Shown here piece by piece: positions 1 to 10,443 of a stretch of 29,477 nucleotides of DNA. Within the stretch, counting starts at the first letter, position 1; the number at the start of each line of letters is the position of its first letter. The stretch is from Thermomucor indicae-seudaticae (lineage: Eukaryota; Mucoromycota; Mucoromycetes; Mucorales; Lichtheimiaceae). Location: positions 1-29,477 of the forward strand of contig JSYX01000441.1 in assembly GCA_000787465.1 (NCBI GenBank), read 5' to 3'. The position numbers and the translations under genes are program-made. The notes below the pieces were generated by a model, which saw only the letters and a program-made list of their open reading frames with translations, ran no database searches and was not told where the DNA came from.

Positions 1-145
1 AATTATTTTCTGGAAATAGTGTATGTACCTTATGTACCGGGCAATATAAACCGAAAAAGGCAATCTTCCAGAATCTCATTGCTCAGCAATTCCCTTCCGA
101 TCATCGGCCAATTCTGATCCTAAAAGGCAAACGGATACTTTTGGT

Positions 146-153
146 TATATAAG
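146..153 (+). promoter_or_regulatory. TATA box of the P450 gene
   Basis: TATATAAG lies 46-53 nt upstream of the chosen ATG at 199. The same spacing is seen before other ATGs in this window. Confidence 0.55.
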
Positions 154-198
154 CGGTTATCGCTTAAGTTTTTGCGCCAAAGTCTGGATATCTCAAGG

Positions 199-2337
199 AT
201 GATTTACGACCAAGTATCAAAGTTGTTTGACGCGAATTTCTTGACAGAAGCGAGAAACGACAGGACGGTGATAGGACTATTGGCAGCAGCAGCCACTCTG
301 TTGTTGGTATCATTAATTTACAAAAGAGCCAAATCGAAAGAGGTACATACCATAGTGTCCGCAAAGCTCGATGGATAATGTACGTAAAACCAATTCTGAA
401 CTGTTTACCCCCATTAGCATGCGGATCCTATACCTACTGTTCCGTACACCTTCCCAATCATCGGATCGACCCTGTCCTACTATAAGGATCCGACGTCGTT
501 TGCAAGACAAACCGCCAAGAAATACGGCCCCGTGTTTAGGGTGCATTTCCAAGGTCGACTTGTCACTGCTGTCGGCGCGGGTCATGTACAGGAAGTCTTG
601 TCGCATCCTGATCTGAGCTTTGTCGCAAGCACGCGCAAGGTGATCGTTCTATTCGCAACAAAACTTTCGAGATCTGTTGACCATTGTTCCCTTCCATTAG
701 TTTGTGGACCCTGCTCGTTTTCTACCTCCATCTCGGTACAGCCTTCCTAGGGGAGCCATCCGCGATTCGATTCTCAAAGACCTGACACCAAAACTAAAGG
801 ATTATGGCAATATCATGTTTAACGAAGTAAGCTTTTTTTGTGTCAACTGGCATTATCACCCAATATTTGACAACTCACAAAGTATAACCGAATTGCGGAC
901 GAGCTGCTAGGCGATCAAGGTATGACACCGCCTTGTAAAGACTTATTCCCAAAGTACTAACCGATTTTATACAGAGTCGGTTATCATCCAAGACTTTCAA
1001 TCCATTGGACGACCTTCATTGCCCAGTCAACCGCGCTGACAATGCTAGGCACTCACCTGGGACGGAACAAGGAAATTCTAGATATTTTGCAGAACTTCGC
1101 AAGTCAATTGATTCAAGACCTCTTCCCTGGGCCGTTCCGTGTCATCTTTCCTTGGTTTAATGATCTCTACAAGCGGTAACTCATTTTGCTTTGTCATTCA
1201 AGAAAAAAATACTTGACGAATCTCGTTTAGGCTCTTTTACCCACGTTACGCCCGTGCTAAAGAAAACTATGAAACCATTCGACAGATAATTGCACCAGAG
1301 GTTCAGAGACGACTGGAGCAAGCAAATAAAGCAGAAAAGCCGGTAAGGATTTTTTTGCGAACAACCTCTTGACAAGGTCTTACTGACACGCTTTCTGTCC
1401 CCGCTCAAGGACTGCACTCTTCAACACATGCTCCGTGAATATCTCTCGGGCAAAGAAACCGCTTTGGCCGTCGATACCTTGGCTGGATGGATTCTCTTGT
1501 TTTCATACATTGGTGTCTTGACGACCGGTAGCGCATCGGCGGGCGTTCTTTATTGCCTCGCAAAGCATCCCGAATGCATTCCAGAGCTCTTGGCTGAACA
1601 AGACGAAGCAATCCATGCGGAAGGTTATGGGTCATATGACGAGCATCCAGAAGCACTGTTCACAACTGCTGTCAGTAGACGACTCGTAAAGCTTGACAGC
1701 TTTATCCGCGAAGTGTTTCGGTTCGGTGGTAATGACTATGGCCACCCGCATACGAACATCAGTGACAAGGACATCGTCTTGAGCAGTGGTGCAGTCATTC
1801 GCCCAGGTAAACCCAGTCCCCTTTTTTTGCGTGGTTCTGATAGCTGACGCACGAAATACACAGGTGACGAAGTGTATATTAATCTTCAAGATGTCCATTT
1901 TGATCCTGAGAGCCAACCAGATATGAAAGACTTGGACGCTTTTAAGCCTTTCCGTTTCGTAGGACTCAACATGCAGTCTACAAAGTGCAGCAGCGAGTAT
2001 TTGAGTTTCGGTCTTGGAAGGTAGGTCGACCTAGTCTACTCTTGTTATTAAGCAGTACTAAATCCACCCATTGAACAACAATTCGCAAAGACATGCTTGT
2101 CCTGGTACGTAGAGAAAAATAGCGCAAGTTTCACTTTGATGCTTGTTGTAAAATCCAACATTTTGTTTGTTAGGACGTTGGTTCGCGATACATCAAATCA
2201 AGGCTCTGGCATCCATCATGATTCGAAAGTACAAGATGACCGTGGTGGGAGAGAACACAAAAAGCCTACGAGAACGACGCAGGGCAAAAGTCAAGGAACC
2301 TGTCAGACTAGAGCGCAGACATTCAATGAGAAATTGA
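199..2337 (+). CDS. Cytochrome P450 monooxygenase, ER-anchored, 10 exons
   Basis: Haem-thiolate monooxygenase expected to use P450 reductase at the ER; substrate unknown. Exons: 199-342, 418-639, 701-826, 883-919, 977-1175, 1231-1342, 1410-1806, 1864-2020, 2091-2104, 2174-2337, giving about 523 aa, a usual P450 length. Residues about 27-42 form one N-terminal membrane anchor ending in KRAKSKE. Visible landmarks are the EVFR K-helix (ExxR), FKPFRF (PxRF-like) and the haem loop FGLGRHACPGRWFAIHQIK with the Cys ligand. The I-helix is atypical (LTTGSASAGVLY), without a clear AGxxT. The ligand Cys sits in a 14-nt exon. The exon 5 acceptor is ambiguous: the AG ending at 976 keeps the frame, whereas the AG ending at 974 leads to a stop. 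The gene converges on HEM4 with 53 nt between stops. Family assignment is firm, subfamily unknown. Confidence 0.93.
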
Positions 2338-2390
2338 TAGATTAGCATTTAACGCAAAGAAAATAATAAAGGCCCATATTTACACATGTA

Positions 2391-3197
2391 CTATGAATTT
2401 CTTGTATCGTAATCGTGTAAAGCGGCCGACAATGAGGACGCTTGGGGTTGATCCGCTGTGGCATGGACACGATAGCCGCGTTTCTCTAGATGATCCCTCG
2501 TCGTTGGTCCGATCGCGCACAATTTAGCTGCGAATACGCGACGAGCATGATCTGGTTCTTGTTCCACATAGTCGACGCCCGAAGGACTGAAAAAGACAGC
2601 CCAATCGGTGGGTCCGAATGATGCAGCCGCCAGGCTCGTTGACAGCTGCGGATGTTTACACGTGGCATAGACTCTGATTTCCTCGAGCGGCACACCGCCT
2701 TCGGCCATTCTGCTAGGTAGCTCTTCCCTGCGCTTGTCCCCTGCAAGAAACAAGAGCTTCCCTTGCTGTGGTCTGTGGGCCTCCAAGATCTTGTCACAGA
2801 GCTCAGACGCTCGGTTGGCAACAACCCACTGCTCAGGGCTGCTGAAGAAATCAAGGGCGGACACACGCTCAGCCGTCTTGGGACCAACGACATAAACCGT
2901 AAGGCTTCGCCATTCGCTCTGCACACCCGTATGCAGTAGAGGCTGGCGCAAATCTTCCAAGGCCTTGCACCATGCCTCAACGGCTCTTTGTGATGTAAAG
3001 ACAATGCCGCCTATTCCGTGATGCCGTGGACCACCAACAATGATCTCGCGTAATTCTGGTATTGATTCGAGGCTGTGATCTAGAACAGGAACGAAGGCCA
3101 CTTGATAGCCATGCAGTCGCAGCTCGCTTGCGTATTCGTCTGGCTTGTCGGTATGTTCTGCTTTAAACAAGTACACACGTCCTGCTGTAGCCGCCAT
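2391..3197 (-). CDS. HEM4: Uroporphyrinogen-III synthase (haem biosynthesis)
   Basis: Cyclises and inverts ring D of hydroxymethylbilane to uroporphyrinogen III, the fourth step of haem synthesis, in the cytosol. It is an intronless 268-codon frame, the usual length for the family. Diagnostic stretches in order are GGIVFTSQRAVEAW, VYVVGPKTAERV, LLFLAGDKRREELP, DWAVFFSPSGVDYV and KLCAIGPTTRDHLEKRGY, the two-lobed UROS pattern ending in the conserved GPTT loop and the A..P.....L..A tail. The first ATG after the upstream stops is used. It converges with the P450; this pairing of a haem enzyme and a haem-synthesis gene is probably chance. A 15-bp dyad lies 37-51 nt upstream. No competing identity fits. 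Confidence 0.93.
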   Translation of the reverse strand: MAATAGRVYLFKAEHTDKPDEYASELRLHGYQVAFVPVLDHSLESIPELREIIVGGPRHHGIGGIVFTSQRAVEAWCKALEDLRQPLLHTGVQSEWRSLTVYVVGPKTAERVSALDFFSSPEQWVVANRASELCDKILEAHRPQQGKLLFLAGDKRREELPSRMAEGGVPLEEIRVYATCKHPQLSTSLAAASFGPTDWAVFFSPSGVDYVEQEPDHARRVFAAKLCAIGPTTRDHLEKRGYRVHATADQPQASSLSAALHDYDTRNS

Positions 3198-3655
3198 AGA
3201 AGGAAAATGGTTTAACCTGCCAGCTCATTGTTTTTCGGTGTCACCGAACATCAACTACAAAAACTTTGTTATGCATAGCGGCCTTCCATGCGGCTATTAA
3301 CCATTCAATGCGGCAAGCCTTCCTCAGCTGATGAGTTTTCTGTCCCGAAACCGTTAACCTCTTTACTTTTTGCTTTCGCATAGTGGCTTTACAAACTTTG
3401 GCAGAACGATTTATATTCTGCCAGGAACCGCAAGCGTGGAACATCTTGCGTGCAGATTCTCAGAAAGATGCCCGCAAACATGGAGCCAACTGCCATCCAT
3501 TTTCGAATAACTTAACCTTCAAGCCTCATTTACACAAATCCACGGCACAATCTCAACGTGAGACGAAATGGTTTACAGTGTAATTGATGATAGAATGGTT
3601 ACGCATCTTCTGGGTATTAAAACAACAAAGCTCGCAACCACCAAGTCGGTGTAAA
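3198..3655. other. Spacer between HEM4 start and RPN10 stop (same strand)
   Basis: This 458-nt stretch must hold the HEM4 promoter and the RPN10 3' UTR. The only clear structure is the perfect dyad at 3234-3248. I see no coding pattern that can be supported. Confidence 0.7.
3234..3248. promoter_or_regulatory. 15-bp perfect dyad upstream of HEM4
   Basis: TTCGGTG-T-CACCGAA is a perfect inverted repeat with a one-base centre, 37-51 nt upstream of the HEM4 start codon on the minus strand. The position suits a binding site for a dimeric regulator or an element near the transcription start. Function is inferred only. Confidence 0.35.
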
Positions 3656-5079
3656 TTATTTATCATTGCCTTCGTCCTTCTTGTCCTTATTTTTCTTCTC
3701 TGCTATGCCCTCGAGGGCTTTCTGAATCCGAGCATCGTTTGCGTCAACGCCTGGTAGCGAACCCAGAACAGCTGACATCATCTCCTGGTTCATTTCTTCA
3801 TTGTCGTTGCTCATGGACATCTCCAAGGCACGTTGAAGCTGCTCTTCTTCGCTTAAATCTTCCATATGCACATCTTCATCCTGGCACGGAAACGTTAATC
3901 CAACCGAAACTTATACGCGCCATATACAACATCAATCATACCTGGGCAGCTGGTTTGTTATCACCCATCGACATAGCTAGCGCCGCCTGCAGCTCAGCAT
4001 CTTCCGTATTGGCGTTGTCCTTCGACTCGCTTGCAGCTCCTTGCGAATCCACCGCCATACTTTCACCCTCTGCTGCTTTTGACGATGATGATCCCTCTTT
4101 TTGTTTTTCTCCTGCTTCCTTTGCGGCCTGTGCCTCTTGACGGGCCTTTTCTTCTTCTAATGAAATACGCAATGCCTACATACGTATATAAGCTACCGTC
4201 CGTCTTCTTCGCACGAAAGACAAGAAGCATACCAGCGCTAATTCTGGGTCCAAGTTAGGATCAACACCGAACTCGAAGTCGCCGCCGCCACCGGTGCCGA
4301 ATCCACCACCCATGCCCTCTTCTCCGGCTATGATAGGAGTGGAAAGCAACATGTCGCTCAGAATATGAGGTCCTGGAGGAATAGTGACAATATGACTGCA
4401 AAACAGAACCGGACTCGTCAGTTACTCCTCACGTAACCCGCTTGCGTTATGTACCTGTTGTCTCCATTGTTTACATTGTTGATGAAAGCTTCCAATTTAG
4501 ATGTGTTTACAGCTTCTTCCCCAAAATTGATAATGTCGACCGCAACATTGTTCTTCTTCATCTTCTTTGCTAGTCGAATCAAGGATCTCTCGTCGGCTTC
4601 CACAGGGCTACCGACGAACACGATAATACGCTGGCGTTGATTGCGATTTTGCCGATGCTTAAGCGCAAGCTGCAAAAGGGGTGGTTACATCAGCCGAGAC
4701 GCGTTGAAGCAACACAAGAAGACACTTACCTGCGCAATCTGTATACCGGTCATGAAATCAGCCTTGTTACCGATTTTCACGCCATGCAAGGCCGAGAGTA
4801 TCTTGCCAATGTCGGACGTCAAAGTTACCAGCACCTCAGGACCCTTGCCGGCCATAGTCATGAGTCCCACGGTGTTTTCACGGTTTGCTTGTGTTTTTGA
4901 GGAAAAGATTAAATTGACGGCTTCGTTTTGTGCGACGAGTCGCGTTGGGCTGTAATCGCCATTCCGCATCCACTCGGAATTATCGATCCTGTTGTGAGTA
5001 GAGGAAGAGTAAGCCAAACGAGTCAATACACGTTAAGGGTTCTGATATTCTACACAATCATAGTCGCTTCGAGAGACAT
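3656..5079 (-). CDS. RPN10: 26S proteasome ubiquitin receptor Rpn10/PSMD4, 6 exons
   Basis: Regulatory-particle subunit that captures polyubiquitinated substrates. Exons on the minus strand: 5079-5054, 4988-4730, 4669-4455, 4395-4233, 4175-3942, 3880-3656, about 373 aa. The first 26-nt exon gives MSLEATMIV, which joins [17 protein letters not shown], the conserved N-terminus. A vWA domain covers about 1-190 ([23 protein letters not shown]). A Gly-rich linker and three ubiquitin-interacting motifs follow: [12 protein letters not shown] (about 217-230), [14 protein letters not shown] (about 280-293) and [15 protein letters not shown] (about 311-325). It ends in a Lys-rich tail. Budding yeast Rpn10 has one UIM and human PSMD4 two, so three is a feature of this copy. 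A PACE-like box lies 104 nt upstream. Confidence 0.95.
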
Positions 5080-5182
5080 CGTTGGGGACTTTTGTAAATT
5101 ATGTAAAAACGCAGCTGAAAATAAAGCGACTACTCGCTCGTGCGCTTACGAATACTCGGGTTTCCAAATTCAACGCTGATTC

Positions 5183-5189
5183 GGTGGCA
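5183..5189 (+). promoter_or_regulatory. PACE-like box upstream of RPN10
   Basis: GGTGGCA (context CGGTGGCATT) matches the first 7 of 9 bases of the proteasome-associated control element GGTGGCAAA bound by Rpn4 in budding yeast. It lies 104 nt upstream of the RPN10 ATG, on the opposite strand. Whether this lineage has an Rpn4-like regulator cannot be seen here. Confidence 0.3.
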
Positions 5190-5276
5190 TTCGGACTCAG
5201 ACGTCACCTTTTCTCAAACATGCCGTGGAAATCAGAATGACGGTTAGCCTCGAAGGGATGTAAATCAACTGCAGGG

Positions 5277-6060
5277 TTGCTTATCGAGAGGGAGAGACGC
5301 TTTGTTGTCAGTGTTCAGACAGGCGCAGACGCATCCTCAACGGTATTTGAGCACTTGAACGTAATTGACGGGGATATCAGGGCCACGCGTTACCTAGACC
5401 GACGCTTGAACGTTCTCAAGATTGCCGCTTTTGGAGACGCATTCAGAGCGTATAACGATCACAAAAATGCACATTAACCCGGTCCGCCTTTTGGCCTGAA
5501 CACGTTGAAATCAAGAACCATGTGATTTTCACCACGAGAAAAGTGGAAGCCTGTATGGATGCGGCTTGTCTGTGGTCTGGAAAGAAAAGACTGGGCCAGG
5601 ACGTTACGAATATATCCGTGTCTAAGCTTTCTCCTGAATAGGGACTCTCCATCGGGTCCGTTTCAAAGTACAATGACCGAGTGTACCTGTGTCTTTGTGA
5701 CCTGTCGCCATGGCCCGATGAAAACGAGCTTATTTCATAAAATGCGTTTCGCAATTTTTTAAACAGCTTATATGACAAGTTATCAGCTATCGTTAAGTTG
5801 TAGCATCTAATATACTCAATTGCCGTCAATATAACCGAATCAGGATATTGTTATGAAAGATGTACTCGAGTCCTTCTTAAGTTTGCTGGATTCGGTACAA
5901 AATTACATGTTAAAGGCTATGATCCCCATGCGAAGGTTGATGACGAAACTGTTTATATCGAGTCATCAGGCACACGCACGTAGATCAAAGTTACTTTAGC
6001 TGACATAAAGGATCGGTTAATGCAAACAGAGGCACTAAGTAGTAAAGCTTGCAACGAATG
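5277..6060 (+). pseudogene. Possible decayed coding sequence, unidentified
   Basis: One frame is open from 5277 to 5477 (contains ATRYLDRRLNVLKIAAFGDA). After a frame change, a second frame from about 5480 to 6060 has only four stops in about 193 codons and protein-like segments: FWPEHVEIKNH, TRKVEACMDAACLWSGKKR, KYNDRVYLCLCDLSPWPDEN and KFAGFGTKLHVKGYDPHAK. I do not recognise the family and found no intron set that removes the stops. It could be an eroded gene or mobile-element remnant, or chance. Confidence 0.25.
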
Positions 6061-6065
6061 ACTCA
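6059..6065 (+). promoter_or_regulatory. GCN4/CPC1-type box (GCRE) of DAHP synthase
   Basis: TGACTCA in context ATGACTCAG, a perfect general-amino-acid-control site, 73 nt before the DAHP synthase ATG. A second near-match, TGACTCT, follows at 6071-6077. It suggests induction on amino-acid starvation. Confidence 0.6.
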
Positions 6066-6137
6066 GCTCTGTGACTCTCTCCACCGAAAACTGCAAAAGC
6101 AGAGCTCAGGCTACACGATTCTCCGTAGCACATAAAC

Positions 6138-7930
6138 ATGGCTACTGAGGATCAGGTGCAATCGGGTCAATGGCACCCCATGAGCTGGAAGACCAAGCCC
6201 ATTGTCCAAGACGTTGTCTACGATGACCCGGCTCACGTTGAGCGTGTCGTGAAAAAGCTAAACAATCTCCCACCCATGGTGTCACCGCAAGAGGTATGGC
6301 GCAGAAAATCGTTGACGGCATTAGCCGGTTTACTCATGAAACGTCTTTGGGTGGAATAAAAAGATCGAGAACCTGAGAGAGCAACTGAAACAAGTGGCAC
6401 TTGGAAACTCGTTCCTCTTGCAGGGTGGCGACTGTGCTGAACTGTTTGACTATTGCTCACAGGTAATAAAGGATCCCCTTTTTTTGAAAATCTTTGCCTG
6501 ATCTGGAGCAAAATACAGGATCCCATCGAGGCTAAGCTCAAGGTTCTGCTACAAATGTCCTTGGTCTTGACGTGGGGTGCACGGACGTCTGTTGTTCGTA
6601 TTGCGCGGATGGCTGGCCAATACGCCAAACCCCGAAGTAAACCGACGGAAATGCACGAAGGCAAAGAAATCCTTTCTTACAGGTCGGGCGTCCGGAAACG
6701 ATAGCCATGGCGTTTATAAAGTCGCTCACATTTCTGGATCCTTTTGTAGGGGTGACAACGTCAATGGCTATGATCCAAGCGATCGTAAGCCAGATCCTGA
6801 GCGCCTCTTGGGGTAAAGCAAGGACTGGAGATAATTTGTTGCTCGGATACTGATTGCCACTGCTTTGAACTGTAGTGCTTATTTCCATTCTGCAGCGACT
6901 CTGAACTATGTCCGGACTTTATTAGATTCCGGATTTGCCGGTAAATGTTTGGTCCCCACACAACGCGTTGGCTTGCCTCTTTAAGACTTCCCTCTCTTTA
7001 AAGATCTCCATGATCCATCCAACTGGAACCTGAGTCATGTGCGGTCCGATGCTGTCCGAAGCGAATACCAGACGATCGTGACACAACTCACCGATGCGCT
7101 CGATTTCATGCGAACCATTGGCGCCGACGCGTCTTCACCCATCAACGCCGCTCTGCGATCAGTGGATTTCTTTGTATCTCATGAAGCTCTTCTGCTGGAA
7201 TATGAAGCTAGTTTGACACGACACCTAACGTCCCCTTCAACGAAAACGAAAAAGTGGTACAACGCCGGTGCCCACTTTCTCTGGGTTGGGGACCGGACAC
7301 GGCAGCCAGATGGTGCTCATATTGAATACATCCGTGGCATCGAAAACCCAGTAGGCATCAAAGTCGGGCCCACGACCGAGCCCGACAAGTTGGTTGACAT
7401 CTTGAACCGTATCAATCCCAACAAGGAGATCGGCAAGGTGACTCTCATCACACGCTTTGGCGCTGACAAGGTTGAGAAGTACCTTCCACAGCATATAGAG
7501 GCGGTTCGCAAGTCAGGACACATTCCTGTCTGGGTGTGCGACCCGATGCACGGTAATACAAAGACAGCTACGGGCGGCGTCAAGACACGCCACTTTGTAG
7601 ACATTATTCAGGAACTTTCTCAGACATTCCGAGTACACAAAGCATGCGGCAGTAAGCTCAACGGTGTACACTTTGAGCTTACTGGTGACTCTGTGACAGG
7701 TACATAGACAGAAGAAACGGGATGAAACTTTTCAATGCGTTACTTATTGTATGTTTTTTGACACAGAATGCATCGGTGGTTCAATGGACTTGAAGGATGC
7801 CGATCTGTCGACGAACTATCAAACCTACTGTGATCCTCGCTTGAACTATGAGCAGTCACTTGATGTCGCTTTCCTGATCGCAAAATACTATCAGAAAGAG
7901 AGACAAAACCATGGATTTCCAAGCTTGTAA
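6138..7930 (+). CDS. DAHP synthase, class II (first shikimate-pathway enzyme)
   Basis: Condenses phosphoenolpyruvate and erythrose 4-phosphate to 3-deoxy-D-arabino-heptulosonate 7-phosphate, the entry to aromatic amino-acid synthesis. Exons: 6138-6293, 6364-6462, 6519-6682, 6750-6812, 6876-6940, 7004-7699, 7767-7930, about 468 aa, the usual class II length. Diagnostic blocks: WHPMSWKTKPI near the N-terminus, LLQGGDCAELF (metal-site Cys), KPRSKPTEMHEGKEILSYR, GDNVNGYDPSDRKPDPERL, GDRTRQPDGAHIEYIRGI, GIKVGPTTEPDKL, WVCDPMHGNT, HFELTGDSVTECIGG and CDPRLNYEQSL. All introns are GT-AG and phases match. This is the Neurospora/plant/actinobacterial type, not the yeast Aro3/Aro4 type. A GCN4-type site sits at -73. 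Its stop converges on the 5'-nucleotidase gene with 136 nt between. Confidence 0.96.
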
Positions 7931-8066
7931 AAAGCATAATATTGGGCCTATCATGTTAGAGCGAGAAAGAAAAAAAGTATAATTTAAGAAGTCTAATAGA
8001 GATAAAAGCAAAAGGGGGCCGTGCAAGGTCTACTTGTAGCATGATCGTTTGTCCTTGTCTGGAGGT

Positions 8067-10443
8067 TTACGTGCTCAGAAGTTCTTTAATTCTACCAGTG
8101 TCGACAAGGGTCTCCACAAGTCGCTCACTAAAAGATGACGAATTAGAGAGAAATTTGGGAAGAACCAACATTCAAGCACACTTACTGTGGAAGATAAGTG
8201 CGCTCAGGATAAAAGACATAGTCAAGAGGGACATGATCCAAATTGGTTACATGGGACATGTACACATCGGCAAACTAACAAAACGTCAGGATCATGCTCT
8301 ATCCTTCCCAAAGGCTTACTGTACCTTTCGGATCTTGTTTGCGAAGAACGTTGGGTTGTGATATGTCCGAAAGACGCTGCCAAAGGAAGGATTGAATACG
8401 TTCCGGAGTTCGTGTCTGACGCGGCGACGCTCTTCTGTCCACTCTTCGATCAAGCTATCCAGACCGGGATGTCCATTGTGCTGCTGAGCCTCGTTCAGCA
8501 TCCGTTCTATACGAAGCAACCAAGCAAGCGTGTGCCGGTACGATGCCGTATTTCTGATTTCAATCTCAGTCGCCAGTTCATGGATAATCGCACCGGTTCG
8601 CCAGCCTTGCTCAATGGTCGGATCGATCAAGTCGGAAAAAATGTGGTCGCCAAAGTAAAGCACCTTTTGCCTTTTCTTATCTCGATTGGTTAACTGGATT
8701 GTACTTGATGTTTTGTTTCTTTCGCTAACCTACCCTGACCTGAATATTGCATTAGGGTAAAAAAAACCTTGTTCTGCCTGTAACGACTTACCACCCTGTC
8801 ATTCTTGAAAAGTCAGTCAGGTTACCGCCCTGATAGACCTCGCCTGTTTCAAAGGATTGCACCGAATTCCATGTCGGCTCCTGTGTCCGCCGAAACGGAC
8901 GGCGTGACCTATAGAACTCCGGTTTGCGTGCAGACACGATCACACAGTCAAACAAGTCGCGCCAGTCCGGGCTGGATGTCAAGTACTGCATGCCCTTGTT
9001 TCTAAAAGGTACAAGTCAATGGGATGATGTGTGAATAACAAAAGATGCTTACATGAATGGCAAGCTACTGTTTGTAAGCAGAAATGTCTTTTTACCGTGC
9101 TTCTTCAGCTTTTCCAGAAATCCAACAAGCTTAGGTGCCCGCTCGAGATATTTGGAAATATCAGTCATGACCGCCATGTGAAGCCGGCCTCCTATGCCGT
9201 GTGGACTGTCAGACATACTGGATCCCGTGTGAAGAATCTGCGCTGCTTGATTGACATCGTCAGACAAGTAGCGTGGATGGAACCTGGACGTTCTTTAGCC
9301 TTCCATATCTTTTTGCAAAAAGTCGGACGGAAACCTTGCCTTATTTCATATTCCTTAAAATATTGCAGCACGTCACTAAGTAGACACGCCTAAGCGACAC
9401 TTAGTAAAAGCTACGGGATATTCAAAGGCATGTTTAAAGCTGGACCTGTGGTATCGAGAAGAGATCATTAAGCTGGAACATGCTGGTTTTCAGATAATGT
9501 GGTGATATATGCGTTCCATTGTAGTACTCGATCACTTCTCCAGGACTTCTGATCGGATCACGACCGGCTAGACGTAAGTTTGGTTATTACTGAAGATAAC
9601 CATGATCAAGACACTACTGAATTCGGCCCTTACCATGCACAGTGTTTAACTGAATGTTGGCGAAACTATCGATCTTCATCAGCCAGCCCTTATTGTAGTC
9701 TTGTAAGGCTGGGTAAGTAAAAGGTGGGCTTGATGGGGGGAAAAATTGACTTACATACCATAATGTAATCCTCGGATCGCAAACGACGGATCAAACTGTA
9801 ACCCTATGATATTCGAGTACTGTGAATCCGTAAGCTCTTTGATGAATTAATCATTTGTTTTTGTTTACCTTTAATTTCCTTTGGATATCTCAGGAGATCG
9901 ACCAGAACATCTCGCAAGATATCATAGATAGTCCTCGACAAATTGTCCGTGTAGTTTGCCAGCGTATACTATGTGTATCAGTCAATCTCTCTCTCCTTCA
10001 TCCCTATTGTTCATTCTACTCGCGTCATAGTCGAATCCATAAACTTCAATGTCTTTCAGGTTCAATTCGTTGTTGATAAACCTAGAAATAGGGATTCGCA
10101 GTCGGTTTTCGCGCGTCCTCGGCTAAAATCTCAATCGACTGGCCCGTATTTACACTTCATATGGACTCGTCAAACCAAAGCCATAGATTGCTGCTGGATT
10201 ATCTGCTCCGTTTGCGTCTCGTATCAATTTCGGGTGAGCAAAGTCTCCGCTCACCGACAGAATCGTTGCACCGTCTCGTTTGGCGGCCTGAACGTGTTGC
10301 GACTTTTTACTTTGATAAGCCCGTCGTAATCGAGCCACAACGTCTTGCTGTTGAAATGGTGTCGAATGGAATGAGCGCCGAATGCAGCCAGCAGCATGTC
10401 TAACACCGGAGCGCCATTGCTGCTGCTGCAAGACCGCCGCCAT
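8067..10443 (-). CDS. HAD-family 5'-nucleotidase of the NT5DC2/3 type, mitochondrial
   Basis: Member of the cytosolic-type IMP/GMP 5'-nucleotidase HAD superfamily; NT5DC substrates are poorly known. Minus-strand exons: 10443-10154, 10081-10024, 9968-9869, 9803-9759, 9708-9634, 9567-9446, 9389-9340, 9292-9053, 9001-8792, 8670-8325, 8274-8186, 8127-8067, about 561 aa. The N-terminus (MAAVLQQQQWRSGVRHAAGC, then IRRSFHST) looks like a mitochondrial targeting peptide. HAD motif I is VYGFDYDYTLANY, motif II LLTNSS and motif IV YFGDHIFSDL; the NT5DC signature FGSVFRTYHNPTFF and a C-terminal VFYPERTYLPHE also match. Two introns (9969-10023 and 9293-9339) need GC donors to keep FDYD|YTLA and EIR joined. 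The last exon is reached through a GTAAGT donor; ignoring it gives a stop 39 codons early. Confidence 0.93.

Larger units (their letters stand above)
5080..6137. other. Spacer between divergent RPN10 and DAHP synthase genes
   Basis: This 1.06-kb stretch holds both promoters (PACE-like box at 5183, GCRE at 6059) and a protein-like but interrupted plus-strand reading frame between about 5277 and 6060, listed separately. Confidence 0.6.

Noticed and set aside
199..3197. P450 and uroporphyrinogen-III synthase as a functional haem gene cluster
   Set aside because: They are convergent, share no promoter, and the other neighbours are unrelated; adjacency is best taken as chance.
8182..8184. Early stop for the NT5DC-like gene (after YLPQ)
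   Set aside because: A perfect GTAAGT donor overlaps this stop and an in-phase final exon restores the conserved PHE ending, so the stop is intronic.
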